Positions 1 through 7,300 of a stretch of DNA of 64,000 nt are shown here, piece after piece. The notes under the pieces were generated by a model. The model ran no database searches. It was not told the DNA's origin and was given only the letters and a program-made list of their open reading frames with translations. The DNA comes from Microbacterium album (GTDB lineage: Bacteria; Actinomycetota; Actinomycetes; Actinomycetales; Microbacteriaceae). The number at the start of each line of letters is the position of its first letter. Within the stretch, counting starts at the first letter, position 1. A program made the position numbers and the translations under genes. The DNA lies in the NCBI RefSeq assembly GCF_014643695.1, contig NZ_BMJY01000003.1:186001-250000 (forward strand), in the 5' to 3' direction.

Positions 1-168
1 CGCGTCGTCGGAGACGCGCCCGGAACGTACGGCGACGAGGTCGTGGACACGAACCTGTGGATCAAGCCCCCGGGCGAGAGCGACGGCGAGTGCAACGGCG
101 GTCCTCCCGCCGGCGACTGGTGGGACGCCGCGGCGATCGAGCTGACCCGCGACGCCCGGTCCCGATGA
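1..168 (+). CDS. Glycoside hydrolase family 6 (beta-1,4-glucanase/cellobiohydrolase), C-terminal fragment
   Basis: Frame 1 is open from the first base of the window to a TGA at 166-168, giving the last 55 residues of a protein that begins outside the window. The segment contains DTNLWIKPPGESDGEC, then GGPPAGDWWDAAAIEL. That is the hallmark C-terminal block of GH6 cellulases: the LW(V/I)KPPGESDG motif carries substrate-binding Lys and Glu residues, and the GGP.AG.W follows it. GH6 enzymes hydrolyse beta-1,4-glucan by inversion, usually outside the cell. The signal peptide and any binding modules are not visible. The next gene on the same strand begins about 110 bases later and is a response regulator. 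A GT2 synthase lies just beyond, so a role in trimming a beta-glucan made locally is possible but inferred. Confidence 0.8.
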   Translation, partial: RVVGDAPGTYGDEVVDTNLWIKPPGESDGECNGGPPAGDWWDAAAIELTRDARSR

Positions 169-279
169 CCCGGCGACGCCGCGTCTGCGGACGCCGCGTC
201 CCGCATGTGTGATTCAATGACTTAAAATCGCGTGCCCCTGTGCCCGAACGGCGCGCGACCTCCCGTGAAGGTGGCGGAC

Positions 280-1269
280 ATGTCCCCCGAGACAGCACAC
301 AACAAGACCGCCGTGATCATCGAGGACGACCCCGATGTGCGGCATGTGCTGGTCGGCGTGCTCGAATCCGCCGGGTTCTCGACGGTTTCGGTCGGCAACG
401 GCATCGACGGCGTGCAGGCGGTGCTGACCTATCGGCCCGCCCTGACGACGCTCGACCTGAACATCCCCGGCATCGACGGGTTCGAGACGGCCCGGCGCAT
501 CCGGGCTCAGAGCGACACGTTCATCATCGTGGTGAGCGCGCTCGACGACGAGGCCGACGTCGTGCTCAGCCTCGGCGCGGGCGCGGACGAGTACATCACC
601 AAGCCGTTCCGCGCACGCGAGTTCCGCGCCCGGATCGACGCGGTGATGCGTCGCCAGCAGCCCGTGCCCGCCCCGCCGCAGCAGCGGCCCGAGAGCGTCG
701 GCCCCTCGTTTCCGGGCGGCCGACAGCACCTGCAGGCGTACGCAGGGCACGCATACGCGCAGCCTCCGGTATCGGCGGCCGACCGGATCGCGCCCGCTCC
801 GCCCGTCTATGCGATGCCCTCCGGCGCCCCCAGCGCCCCCGCCGACGCCTGGGTGGCACCTTCGCCGGCGGGCGCGACCGCCCCGGGCACGGAGCTCGAG
901 CTCGCAGACGGCGGGGACGGCGCCGGCGAGCGATGGCTCCGCCACCGCGATCTGCGCCTGAACCCCGAGACCCGCGTCGTGATCGCCGGCGACCGCGTCC
1001 TCGAACTCACCCGGACCGAGTTCGACCTGCTCGCCACCCTGCTCGAGTCGAAGCGCCGCGTGCGCAGCAAGGCCGACCTGACCCTGGTGCTGCGCGGCGA
1101 GTCGTATGTCACGTCGTACTTCGTGGGCGAAGCCGACAAGCGCGCCGTGGAGGCGCACATGACGAACCTGCGTCGCAAGCTGGGCGACTCCGCGGCGAGC
1201 CCGCGGTACATCGAGACGGTGCGCGGGGTCGGCTACCGGCTCACCGCGGAGGTGCTGACGGGGCCGTGA
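280..1269 (+). CDS. OmpR-family response regulator with long Pro/Ala linker
   Basis: The 329-residue protein has an N-terminal receiver domain (about residues 9-122) with acidic pair D16/D17, phosphoacceptor D59 in TTLDLNIPG, S86 and K108 in ITKPF. A C-terminal winged helix (about 232-326) shows LTRTEFDLLATLLE and the closing YIETVRGVGYRLT typical of OmpR/PhoB proteins, which bind DNA as tandem dimers. Between them is an unusually long low-complexity linker of about 110 residues rich in Pro and Ala; OmpR family linkers are usually 5-20 residues. The ATG at 280 follows GAAGGTGG at a normal distance and was preferred over an in-frame start at 232. No histidine kinase is adjacent; an orphan kinase gene lies at 5614-7275. 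Targets are unknown, but the GH6 and GT2 neighbours are candidates. Confidence 0.88.
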   Translation: MSPETAHNKTAVIIEDDPDVRHVLVGVLESAGFSTVSVGNGIDGVQAVLTYRPALTTLDLNIPGIDGFETARRIRAQSDTFIIVVSALDDEADVVLSLGAGADEYITKPFRAREFRARIDAVMRRQQPVPAPPQQRPESVGPSFPGGRQHLQAYAGHAYAQPPVSAADRIAPAPPVYAMPSGAPSAPADAWVAPSPAGATAPGTELELADGGDGAGERWLRHRDLRLNPETRVVIAGDRVLELTRTEFDLLATLLESKRRVRSKADLTLVLRGESYVTSYFVGEADKRAVEAHMTNLRRKLGDSAASPRYIETVRGVGYRLTAEVLTGP

Positions 1270-1275
1270 CGGCCC
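1261..1275. terminator. Small hairpin between convergent genes
   Basis: GGGCC-GTGAC-GGCCC forms a 5-bp stem exactly between the convergent response regulator and GT2 genes; the loop contains the response regulator stop codon. There is no T tract, so termination activity is only suggested by position. Confidence 0.35.
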
Positions 1276-2760
1276 TCACACGCGGTAGCCGTGGTGACGC
1301 CGCGTGAGCTTGAAGAAGAGGAACAGCGTCTGCACCACCGTCACGACGCCGACGATGGGCCATCCGATCCAGAGGATGGAGGACTGCACGAGCGGCCCCA
1401 GCATGTTCCAGATCACCGCGAGTGCGACGAGCACGGCCACCAGGAGCAGGAGCGGCACCCAGTGACCGTTTCCCCCGCCTCGCTCGGCTTTGGCCTGCAT
1501 CGCCCAATTGTCGACCTGTTTGCGGGAGAGGAACCGGGTCCAGGAGCGCAGGAAGTGGCTGAGCCGGACCCACATGAACAGCTCGGCGGGAACGACCAGC
1601 AGAGCGAACAGGACGTCCCGGCGGTTGCAGTCCCGCATCGTGCGCGCCACGCGGAGGTTGACGAGGGTCGCGACGACCGGCGGTATGAGCCACCACGGGG
1701 AGAACACGAAGGCGTCGATCGACAGCGATGCCGCGAGCAGGGTCACGAACCCGACGCGGACGAACAGGTTGGTGAGCATGCCGAAGTTCTCGAACCACCG
1801 CAGCCGCAGATTGGGGTGAAAGGGCTGGCCCTTCGTGTCCCCCCGCTGTCCCGGCCACATGAGCTCGATCGCCCCGTACGTCCACTTCACCTGCTGGGCG
1901 TCGTACGCGCTCAGCGTCGTCATGCCGCCCACCGACGCGCGCGCGTAGGGGCTGATCTTCGTGAGGTAGCCGGCGCTCTTGATCTGCAGAGACAGCAGCG
2001 AGTCCTCCACCTCGCTGTCCCGCACCCACGGCGTCGTCTGGTGGTTCTGCCGCATCGCCTCGCGGAGCGCGTTGGTCGAGAAGATCGAGAACTGCCCTCC
2101 GAGGACGGCCATGTTGCGCCCGCGCAGGAGGTTCTGGAGGTTGAAGGCGGCGAACTGCGTGCGCTGTCCCGCGATGAGGAACTTCGCGACCGATCCCTTG
2201 ATGGGCCGGTCATCGATCGTGTAGATCGCGGAGATGCCGCCGATGCGGGAATCCGAGATCGCCTCCGTCTCGAGGTACTCGACCGCGTCCGGCTCCGCGA
2301 TCGTGTCGCCGTCCACGCCCAGCAGGTAGTCGTAGCCCTCGACGAGCGAGTACCCGTAGTTGAGCGCGCCGACCTTCTTGTCCGGGTTCTTGCCGATGTC
2401 GTGCACGAAGACCTCAGTGAACTGCTGGCCGTTCGGGGTGTCGATCTCGTGCGGACCGGCGAACGCCGACGCGACCTTCACCGTGCCGTCGGAGGTGTTG
2501 TTCACGACCACGTGGATCACGTCCGGCACACGCGTCTGGTTCAGCAGCGCGCGGAGGACGTCGCCGATCGATTCCTCCTCGTTATACGCCGGGATGATGC
2601 AGCCGATCGTGGACCGGTGGCCCGTGGCGTCCTCGAGGACCGCGCCGAAATCATCGGGGAACGCGGGCTCGAACTCGTCGTCGGCTTCGCGGGTCGCGCG
2701 CCCCGGGGGGACGCGCTCGAGCACGTGTGCGGGGCCGGAAACGCTGCGCACGTCGGACAT
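1276..2760 (-). CDS. Membrane glycosyltransferase family 2, processive beta-glycan synthase type
   Basis: The 494-residue protein has an N-terminal cytosolic GT-A domain (about 50-310) with the full set of processive GT2 motifs. These are an Asp in NNTSDG (about D91), VDGD (D150/D152, nucleotide-sugar and metal), the catalytic-base block VRDSEVEDS (about D253) and QQVKW (289-293), a conservative Q-x-x-(R/K)-W acceptor motif. About five hydrophobic segments follow, for example near FVTLLAASLSIDAFVF and the C-terminal LWIGWPIVGVVTVVQTLF, and would form the extrusion channel. This matches cellulose synthase, hyaluronan synthase and PNAG synthase families; the sugar cannot be read from sequence. 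No PilZ domain is visible. The ATG at 2760 has AGAGGTGAG six bases upstream and was preferred over a GTG at 2784. Adjacency to a GH6 glucanase favours a beta-1,4-glucan, which is an inference. Confidence 0.82.
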   Translation of the reverse strand: MSDVRSVSGPAHVLERVPPGRATREADDEFEPAFPDDFGAVLEDATGHRSTIGCIIPAYNEEESIGDVLRALLNQTRVPDVIHVVVNNTSDGTVKVASAFAGPHEIDTPNGQQFTEVFVHDIGKNPDKKVGALNYGYSLVEGYDYLLGVDGDTIAEPDAVEYLETEAISDSRIGGISAIYTIDDRPIKGSVAKFLIAGQRTQFAAFNLQNLLRGRNMAVLGGQFSIFSTNALREAMRQNHQTTPWVRDSEVEDSLLSLQIKSAGYLTKISPYARASVGGMTTLSAYDAQQVKWTYGAIELMWPGQRGDTKGQPFHPNLRLRWFENFGMLTNLFVRVGFVTLLAASLSIDAFVFSPWWLIPPVVATLVNLRVARTMRDCNRRDVLFALLVVPAELFMWVRLSHFLRSWTRFLSRKQVDNWAMQAKAERGGGNGHWVPLLLLVAVLVALAVIWNMLGPLVQSSILWIGWPIVGVVTVVQTLFLFFKLTRRHHGYRV

Positions 2761-3029
2761 CGGTAGCTCACCTCTTACAGACACAGGTCACAGACACAGG
2801 CGGGGTCGCGGCGCCGCGGGCGCACAGGCGACGCACGCCGAGACCGCCGCCCTCTGGCGGGCGCGACCTCGGCGGCGCCCGCTCGCACGGGTGCCGGCGT
2901 GCGGGACCGGTCGGGTACCGGCGTCGCACGTGATGCCACCGCTCGGGTAGCGGTGACACGAGCCAGATTAGCGGGGCGGCCGCGAGGTTCCCTCGGGCCT
3001 CTCTTAAGGCCGCCGCAATTTCACCTCAA
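2761..3029 (-). promoter_or_regulatory. Promoter and long structured 5' leader of the GT2 gene
   Basis: The 320-base gap upstream of the GT2 gene has no convincing ORF. On the minus strand TTGAGG (3029-3024) and TTAAGA (3007-3002) are spaced by 16 bases and resemble a vegetative promoter. The presumed leader of roughly 230 bases folds into several stems. One is a 7-bp stem at 2955-2937 (CACCGCT/AGCGGTG). Another is a 5-bp stem at 2921-2907 (CCGGT/ACCGG), with the same loop ACCCG closed by T-A. A third is a longer interrupted stem at 2873-2837 (GCCGAG/CTCGGC enclosing CCGCC/GGCGG). The promoter and the idea of an RNA regulator are inferences; I could not match it to a riboswitch family. Confidence 0.35.
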
Positions 3030-3080
3030 GCGTTCCGCGAGGCGCCCAACCGCGACGGACCGACGCGCACTCCGGACGGG

Positions 3081-3815
3081 TCACTCGCCCTGTTCGGGCG
3101 TCGTGATCGCGATCGGGACGTACTCGTACACGGTCTGCTGACCGAATGCCGACCCTTCCCCGACGGAGTCCTCGACCTCCACGGTGAGGGCGAACTCGAG
3201 CGTCACGCCGTACGTGTCGGCCGGCAGCTCTCCGAGCCTCGTCTGCGGCACGAGGAAACCGCCCTGGTAACTGTTGAGCAGCAGACCGCGCTCGGACCGG
3301 AGCGTGTCCCGCGGCACCAGTGCACGAGGGTCGGCGCTGAACTGCAGGGGGCTGGCGACCTGGCCGGACCCCTGTGAGGTGCGCGAGTTGATCGCGACGG
3401 ACGACAGGTAGGCGCGCCGCTTGTCCGCGAGCACGGCCTTCTCGTCGACGAGGTGGTCGTACACGTTGACGGCGTAGCCGAAGGCCTTCGGGATCTCCGC
3501 CGTCCACTCCGCCGCCCGCTTCGGCTCGACGATCCAGACGTCCAGCCGCAGTTCGAGCTGGTCCGCGATGTCCGTGCTCAGGCTCACGGAGCCGTCGGAG
3601 CTGAGCGCCGAGACGAACGTCCCCGCGTCGGTCGGCGCGGGCGTCGGAGCGGGCGCCGAGACGACCGCCGGCGTGTCGTCGCCGCGCAGGGCGCGCTCCA
3701 TCGCTCCGAATCCGTCTGCCAGCTGCGAGCACGCGGTCGTGGCCGCGACGGTGGCGATGCCGAGAGCGAGCGCGACGGCACGCCGCAGGGGCCGAGGAGA
3801 TCGTGTCGGGTTCAC
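3081..3815 (-). CDS. Secreted, probably lipid-anchored protein of unknown function
   Basis: The 244-residue protein starts at a GTG (3815) with AAGGTGAG six bases upstream. An Arg-rich n-region and a hydrophobic stretch lead to VAATTACSQ, a weak lipobox with Cys29. A Pro/Ala/Thr-rich spacer follows, then a predicted beta-rich domain with no recognised family. Its end (YEYVPIAITTPEQGE) and a mid segment (GELPADTYGVTLEFAL) align by eye with the neighbouring protein at 3926-4546 (DTLTIAITQPPSDG; GEVPAEATFVTAQFTF). The two therefore look like diverged tandem paralogues sharing an extracellular domain. Both are transcribed toward the GT2 gene. No enzymatic motif is evident. Confidence 0.75.
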   Translation of the reverse strand: MNPTRSPRPLRRAVALALGIATVAATTACSQLADGFGAMERALRGDDTPAVVSAPAPTPAPTDAGTFVSALSSDGSVSLSTDIADQLELRLDVWIVEPKRAAEWTAEIPKAFGYAVNVYDHLVDEKAVLADKRRAYLSSVAINSRTSQGSGQVASPLQFSADPRALVPRDTLRSERGLLLNSYQGGFLVPQTRLGELPADTYGVTLEFALTVEVEDSVGEGSAFGQQTVYEYVPIAITTPEQGE

Positions 3816-3925
3816 GAGCGCTCACCTTCGTACGTCGACTCGCGCACTGCGGGGGGATGCCGTCGGGACCGGCGGGTGCAGGGCGAGCGCGTGTACTCTA
3901 CCCCACTCCGGCGCCGGCGGCACCC

Positions 3926-4546
3926 TCAGCCGTCGGACGGCGGCTGCGTGATCGCGATCGTGAGCGTGTCGGTGGCGGACTGCTTCGCGAACTCCTCGGA
4001 CGTCGGCGTCGTCTGCACGAGGAAGTCGAACGTGAACTGCGCGGTGACGAAGGTGGCCTCGGCGGGGACCTCGCCGATGTTGAACGTGTTGGAGTAGCTG
4101 TACGGATCCAGGACGAGGTACCCGGGCTGCACCCGTGCCTGGTCGCGCTGCTCGGCGAGCGGCGCGAGCCCGCCGTCCTCCGCGCCCGGCGCGGCGATCA
4201 TCGCGGCGGACTGCAGATACACCCGCTGCCCGTCGTCCGGGGTGACGGTGGCGGTGAGCGAGAGGCTGACCGGCTTGAGGGCCGTGGCCGTCCACTGGTC
4301 CATCGAGAGCGTCGACCAGTAGTCGACCGTCACCGTGACGGCTCCCGCCTGGACTTCGCGCTGCGTCGAGCCGCCCGACAGATCGTTCGGTACGGGGCGG
4401 GGCACCACGACCGGCGTGGTGGTCGGCGTCGGCGTGTCCTGCGGGGGCTGCCCGTCCCAGGTCCAGGGAGCGGGTCCGCACGCCGAGGTCACCAGCGCGG
4501 CGGCGAGCAGCAGTCCCGCCGCGATGCCGCGCGCGCATGCCCTCAT
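3926..4546 (-). CDS. Predicted lipoprotein, distant paralogue of the protein at 3081-3815
   Basis: The 206-residue protein begins at ATG 4546 behind GGTGGAGGCGAG. A signal peptide ends in ALVTSACGP, giving a plausible lipid-modified Cys at about residue 23. A Pro/Thr-rich linker (residues 30-50) precedes a beta-rich domain with alternating hydrophobics (VTVTVDYWSTLSMDQWTA, VYLQSAAMI, LVLDPYSYSNTFNIGEVP). No known family was recognised. Similarity to the downstream neighbour is concentrated in the last 60 residues. The gene lies downstream of tRNA-Glu on the same strand, but a strong hairpin separates them, so independent transcription is likely. Confidence 0.75.
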   Translation of the reverse strand: MRACARGIAAGLLLAAALVTSACGPAPWTWDGQPPQDTPTPTTTPVVVPRPVPNDLSGGSTQREVQAGAVTVTVDYWSTLSMDQWTATALKPVSLSLTATVTPDDGQRVYLQSAAMIAAPGAEDGGLAPLAEQRDQARVQPGYLVLDPYSYSNTFNIGEVPAEATFVTAQFTFDFLVQTTPTSEEFAKQSATDTLTIAITQPPSDG

Positions 4547-4635
4547 CTCGCCTCCACCGCCGGGTAGCCTTGCCGGCGATGCTCGGGGGTCGCCGTGGCC
4601 TTCATGGTAGGGCACGGGCGCGCGGGCGGCGAGAC

Positions 4636-4671
4636 GACAGCAGCCCGGTCCGTCTGGACCGGGCTGCTGTC
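4636..4671 (-). terminator. Strong hairpin downstream of tRNA-Glu
   Basis: A perfect 16-bp stem (arms 4636-4651 and 4656-4671, GACAGCAG...CTGCTGTC) with loop GTCT lies five bases past the encoded CCA of tRNA-Glu. There is no long T tract, as is common in high-GC actinobacteria. Confidence 0.75.
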
Positions 4672-4675
4672 TCGA

Positions 4676-4751
4676 TGGTGACCCCAGCGGGATTCGAACC
4701 CGCGTTACCGCCGTGAGAGGGCGGCGTACTAGGCCGCTATACGATGGGGCC
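4676..4751 (-). tRNA. tRNA-Glu (anticodon CTC), CCA encoded
   Basis: On the minus strand the sequence starts GGCCCCATCGT and folds into a standard cloverleaf. The anticodon arm is CCGCC-CTCTCAC-GGCGG, anticodon CTC. The T arm is CGCGGGTTCGAATCCCGC, and the acceptor closes with GGGGTC, discriminator A and genomic CCA (4678-4676). It decodes GAG. A strong hairpin follows immediately. Confidence 0.97.
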
Positions 4752-4894
4752 GCACTGTTCCCGCTCCGCCGTCTTGGCGTTTCGGCAACTAGAAGAGTAT
4801 GCCACGTCTCGGGGTGACCGGACAAATCGAGGCCGGATGCCGGCGTCGCCCGCGCGTGTCGCGCGGGAAGCACGCGGGATGGTTGACTCGTTCC

Positions 4895-5533
4895 ATGCGC
4901 ATCACGAAGCACGAGCACGCGGCCCTCCGCATCGAGTCGGAGGGACGAACCCTCCTGATCGACCCCGGTTCGTTCACGTCCCCGCTCTCCGACCTGCACG
5001 CGCTCGAGGCCGTGGTCATCACCCACGAGCACGCCGACCACTGGACTCCCGAGCAGCTCGATCGCATCTTCGAGGCCGCCCCCGCCGCCCCCGTCTTCAC
5101 GACGGCGGCCGTCGCGCACGCGATCGAGGGGCGCGACGTCACGGTCGTCCACGCGGGCGAGGCGGTGACGGCCGGCCCGTTCGAGCTGCGCTTCTTCGGC
5201 GGCACTCACGAGGAGATCCACTCGAGCCTCCCGCTCGTCGACAACGTCGGCGTGCTCGTCAACGGCGAGCTGTACTACCCCGGCGACTCATACGCCGTGC
5301 CTGACGGCGTCACCGTGCCGACCCTCGCGGTCCCCGTCGGCGGGCCGTGGCTCCGGTTGGGCGACGCGATGGACTTCGTCCTCGCCGTGCGGCCGCGACG
5401 CGCGTTCGGGGTGCACGACATGACGCTGTCGGTGGCGGGCCGCAGGATCCACCATGCGCGGCTGCAGTGGGCCACGGAGCAGGGCGACGGCGAGTTCCAC
5501 GTGCTCGAGCCGGGCGAGTCTCTCGACCTGTGA
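4895..5533 (+). CDS. MBL-fold metal-dependent hydrolase (UlaG-like)
   Basis: The 212-residue protein carries the metallo-beta-lactamase signature THEHADHW (residues 43-50; H44, H46, D48, H49) after LLIDPGSF, whose Asp is also conserved. Later blocks GELYYPGDSY and FGVHDM supply the distal Asp and His expected for a dinuclear metal site. The short length and the start MRITKHEHAALRIE resemble the UlaG/RomA-like lactonase branch; many actinobacterial members have no assigned substrate. ATG 4895 was chosen because the homologous start is MRITK; an upstream in-frame ATG (4799) would add a non-conserved tail. The gene stands alone, divergent from tRNA-Glu, with 80 bases before the sensor kinase. 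Confidence 0.85.
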   Translation: MRITKHEHAALRIESEGRTLLIDPGSFTSPLSDLHALEAVVITHEHADHWTPEQLDRIFEAAPAAPVFTTAAVAHAIEGRDVTVVHAGEAVTAGPFELRFFGGTHEEIHSSLPLVDNVGVLVNGELYYPGDSYAVPDGVTVPTLAVPVGGPWLRLGDAMDFVLAVRPRRAFGVHDMTLSVAGRRIHHARLQWATEQGDGEFHVLEPGESLDL

Positions 5534-5613
5534 TGCGGGACGTGGCGCAGAGCGACGACGCCGGGGCCCGCGCGCGCCTTCGCGGCGCGGCGGGCGGTCA
5601 GTAGGACGCGCCC

Positions 5614-7275
5614 ATGGCGTCGGGCATCGAGCGCGCGACCGCGCCGCACGCGCCGCCCCCGGGCGGGCGGGCGCCGGACTCGCGCGCGCGGTCGATCTGG
5701 GTCACGCAGCTGGCCTTCGCGGGCAGCGTCGTCGCCATCGCCCTCGTCGTCCAGGCGCTCATGCCGGGCCACATCACCAGTTGGGCGTTCGCGACCGGGC
5801 TGGCGGTCGTCATCGGCACGACCATGGCCGCCGTCGCGGTTCCCTGGCACCGACTGCCGCGGCACGCGGTCATCGCACTCCCCCTCGGAGACCTCGTGGG
5901 CATCGGGTTCATGGGCGCGGGCGGCGACCTGCAGCTCGGGTTCCTGTGGGTCTTTCCGATCGTGTGGCTCGCGACGCACTTCCCCCTGACGGCGCTCATC
6001 GGGGCGCTCGTCCTGGTCGTCGGCATCATGCTCGCCGACACGGCGCTGACCGGCGGCGGTGACAGTTCGGCCTTGCGCGTGATCGTCACGACCCTGTGCC
6101 TCACCTTCATCGGCCTGACCACGCATCTGTCCGCGCGTCAGACCCGGGCCTTCAAGCGGCTGCTCCGCCGTCAGACGACCCGCATGCAGGCGACCATCGA
6201 ACGCGTCAGCGCGCAAGAGCGCAGCGTCTCGCTCATGCTCAACGCGATCGACGTCGGCATCGTCCGCCTCTCCCCGGACGGCGAGCTGATCGCGATGAAC
6301 GACACCTACGCAAGGCTGTACGGGGTCGATCCGGAGAATCCGGCCCATCCCGGCCGCGCGGTCGAGTACCGCTCCCGCCGCGGCGAGGCGCTCCCGGCCC
6401 CGGAGCGCCCCCTCGCGCGTGCCGCGCGCGGCGAGGTGTTCGACGACGAGCGCGTGTGGCTGTTCGACGCGGACGGCGAGTGGCACGCACTGTCCGTGTC
6501 CGCCCGGCGTGTGGGCTGCGACGGCGACGAGCCGCCGTCGGTGCTTCTGATCGTCCACGACGTGACGGCGCTGATCGAGTCCGAGCGCGCCCATCAGCGG
6601 CTGTCGGCGGTCGTGTCGCACGAGCTGCGCAATCCCCTGACGGCCGTCGTCGGGCATGCGGAGCTGGCGCTCGACCGGGGCGACCTGCCCGACTGGGCGC
6701 GCGAGCGATTCGAGCACATCAGCCGAGCCGGCGAACGCATGGAGGTCCTCGTCGGGCAGGTGCTGTCGGGCGCGGGGAGCCGCAACACCGCCCAGCAGCC
6801 GACTCCGGTCGACCTGCGCTCCGTCGTGGAGAACTCGCTCGACTCGTTCCGGCCCGCGGCCTCGGCACAGGGCGTGTCGCTGCACCTGGTGGCGCCGGAT
6901 CCCGTCCCGCTCGTGGGCGACGCGTTCCGCCTCCGCCAGGTGGTCGACAACCTCGTCAGCAACGCGATCAAGTACACGCCTCGCGAGGGCAGCGTGCGCG
7001 TTACGTGCCGTCGCGGCGATGAGGGCGCCGAGCTCATGCTGACCGACACGGGGATCGGCATCGGGCCGGAGGACCTCCCCCGCATCTTCGAGCCGTACTT
7101 CCGCGCGGCGACGGCCCAGGAGAGCGCCGCGCCCGGCACGGGCCTGGGCATGGGCATCGCCCGCGACATCGTCGCCGCGCACGGCGGGACGGTCGACGTC
7201 GAGAGCGAAACGGGACGCGGCACGACCGTCACGGTGCGGCTGCCGGTCCAGGCTGCTGTGCCGACCCGAGGATGA
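5614..7275 (+). CDS. Membrane sensor histidine kinase with PAS domain
   Basis: The 553-residue protein has five or six hydrophobic segments (about residues 30-175), a short coiled linker and a PAS-like domain (about 205-320: IVRLSPDGELIAMNDTYARLYG). The HisKA region contains SHELRNPLTAVVGH (phosphoacceptor H336). The HATPase domain has N-box DNLVSNAIKY (445-454), DTGIGIG (478-484) and GTGLGMG (508-514). All catalytic boxes are intact, so it should autophosphorylate. No response regulator is adjacent. The nearest unpaired one is the OmpR-type regulator at 280-1269, which could be its partner (inference). The next gene encodes a membrane protein with a degenerate GGDEF domain 25 bases downstream, suggesting co-transcription. 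Confidence 0.9.
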   Translation: MASGIERATAPHAPPPGGRAPDSRARSIWVTQLAFAGSVVAIALVVQALMPGHITSWAFATGLAVVIGTTMAAVAVPWHRLPRHAVIALPLGDLVGIGFMGAGGDLQLGFLWVFPIVWLATHFPLTALIGALVLVVGIMLADTALTGGGDSSALRVIVTTLCLTFIGLTTHLSARQTRAFKRLLRRQTTRMQATIERVSAQERSVSLMLNAIDVGIVRLSPDGELIAMNDTYARLYGVDPENPAHPGRAVEYRSRRGEALPAPERPLARAARGEVFDDERVWLFDADGEWHALSVSARRVGCDGDEPPSVLLIVHDVTALIESERAHQRLSAVVSHELRNPLTAVVGHAELALDRGDLPDWARERFEHISRAGERMEVLVGQVLSGAGSRNTAQQPTPVDLRSVVENSLDSFRPAASAQGVSLHLVAPDPVPLVGDAFRLRQVVDNLVSNAIKYTPREGSVRVTCRRGDEGAELMLTDTGIGIGPEDLPRIFEPYFRAATAQESAAPGTGLGMGIARDIVAAHGGTVDVESETGRGTTVTVRLPVQAAVPTRG

Positions 7276-7300
7276 GCCGGACGAGGATGAGTGAGACCCG

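Noticed and set aside
2761-3029. GT2 leader as a c-di-GMP or c-di-AMP riboswitch
   Set aside because: I could not match the conserved cores of either class; only generic stems and the repeated loop are supported.
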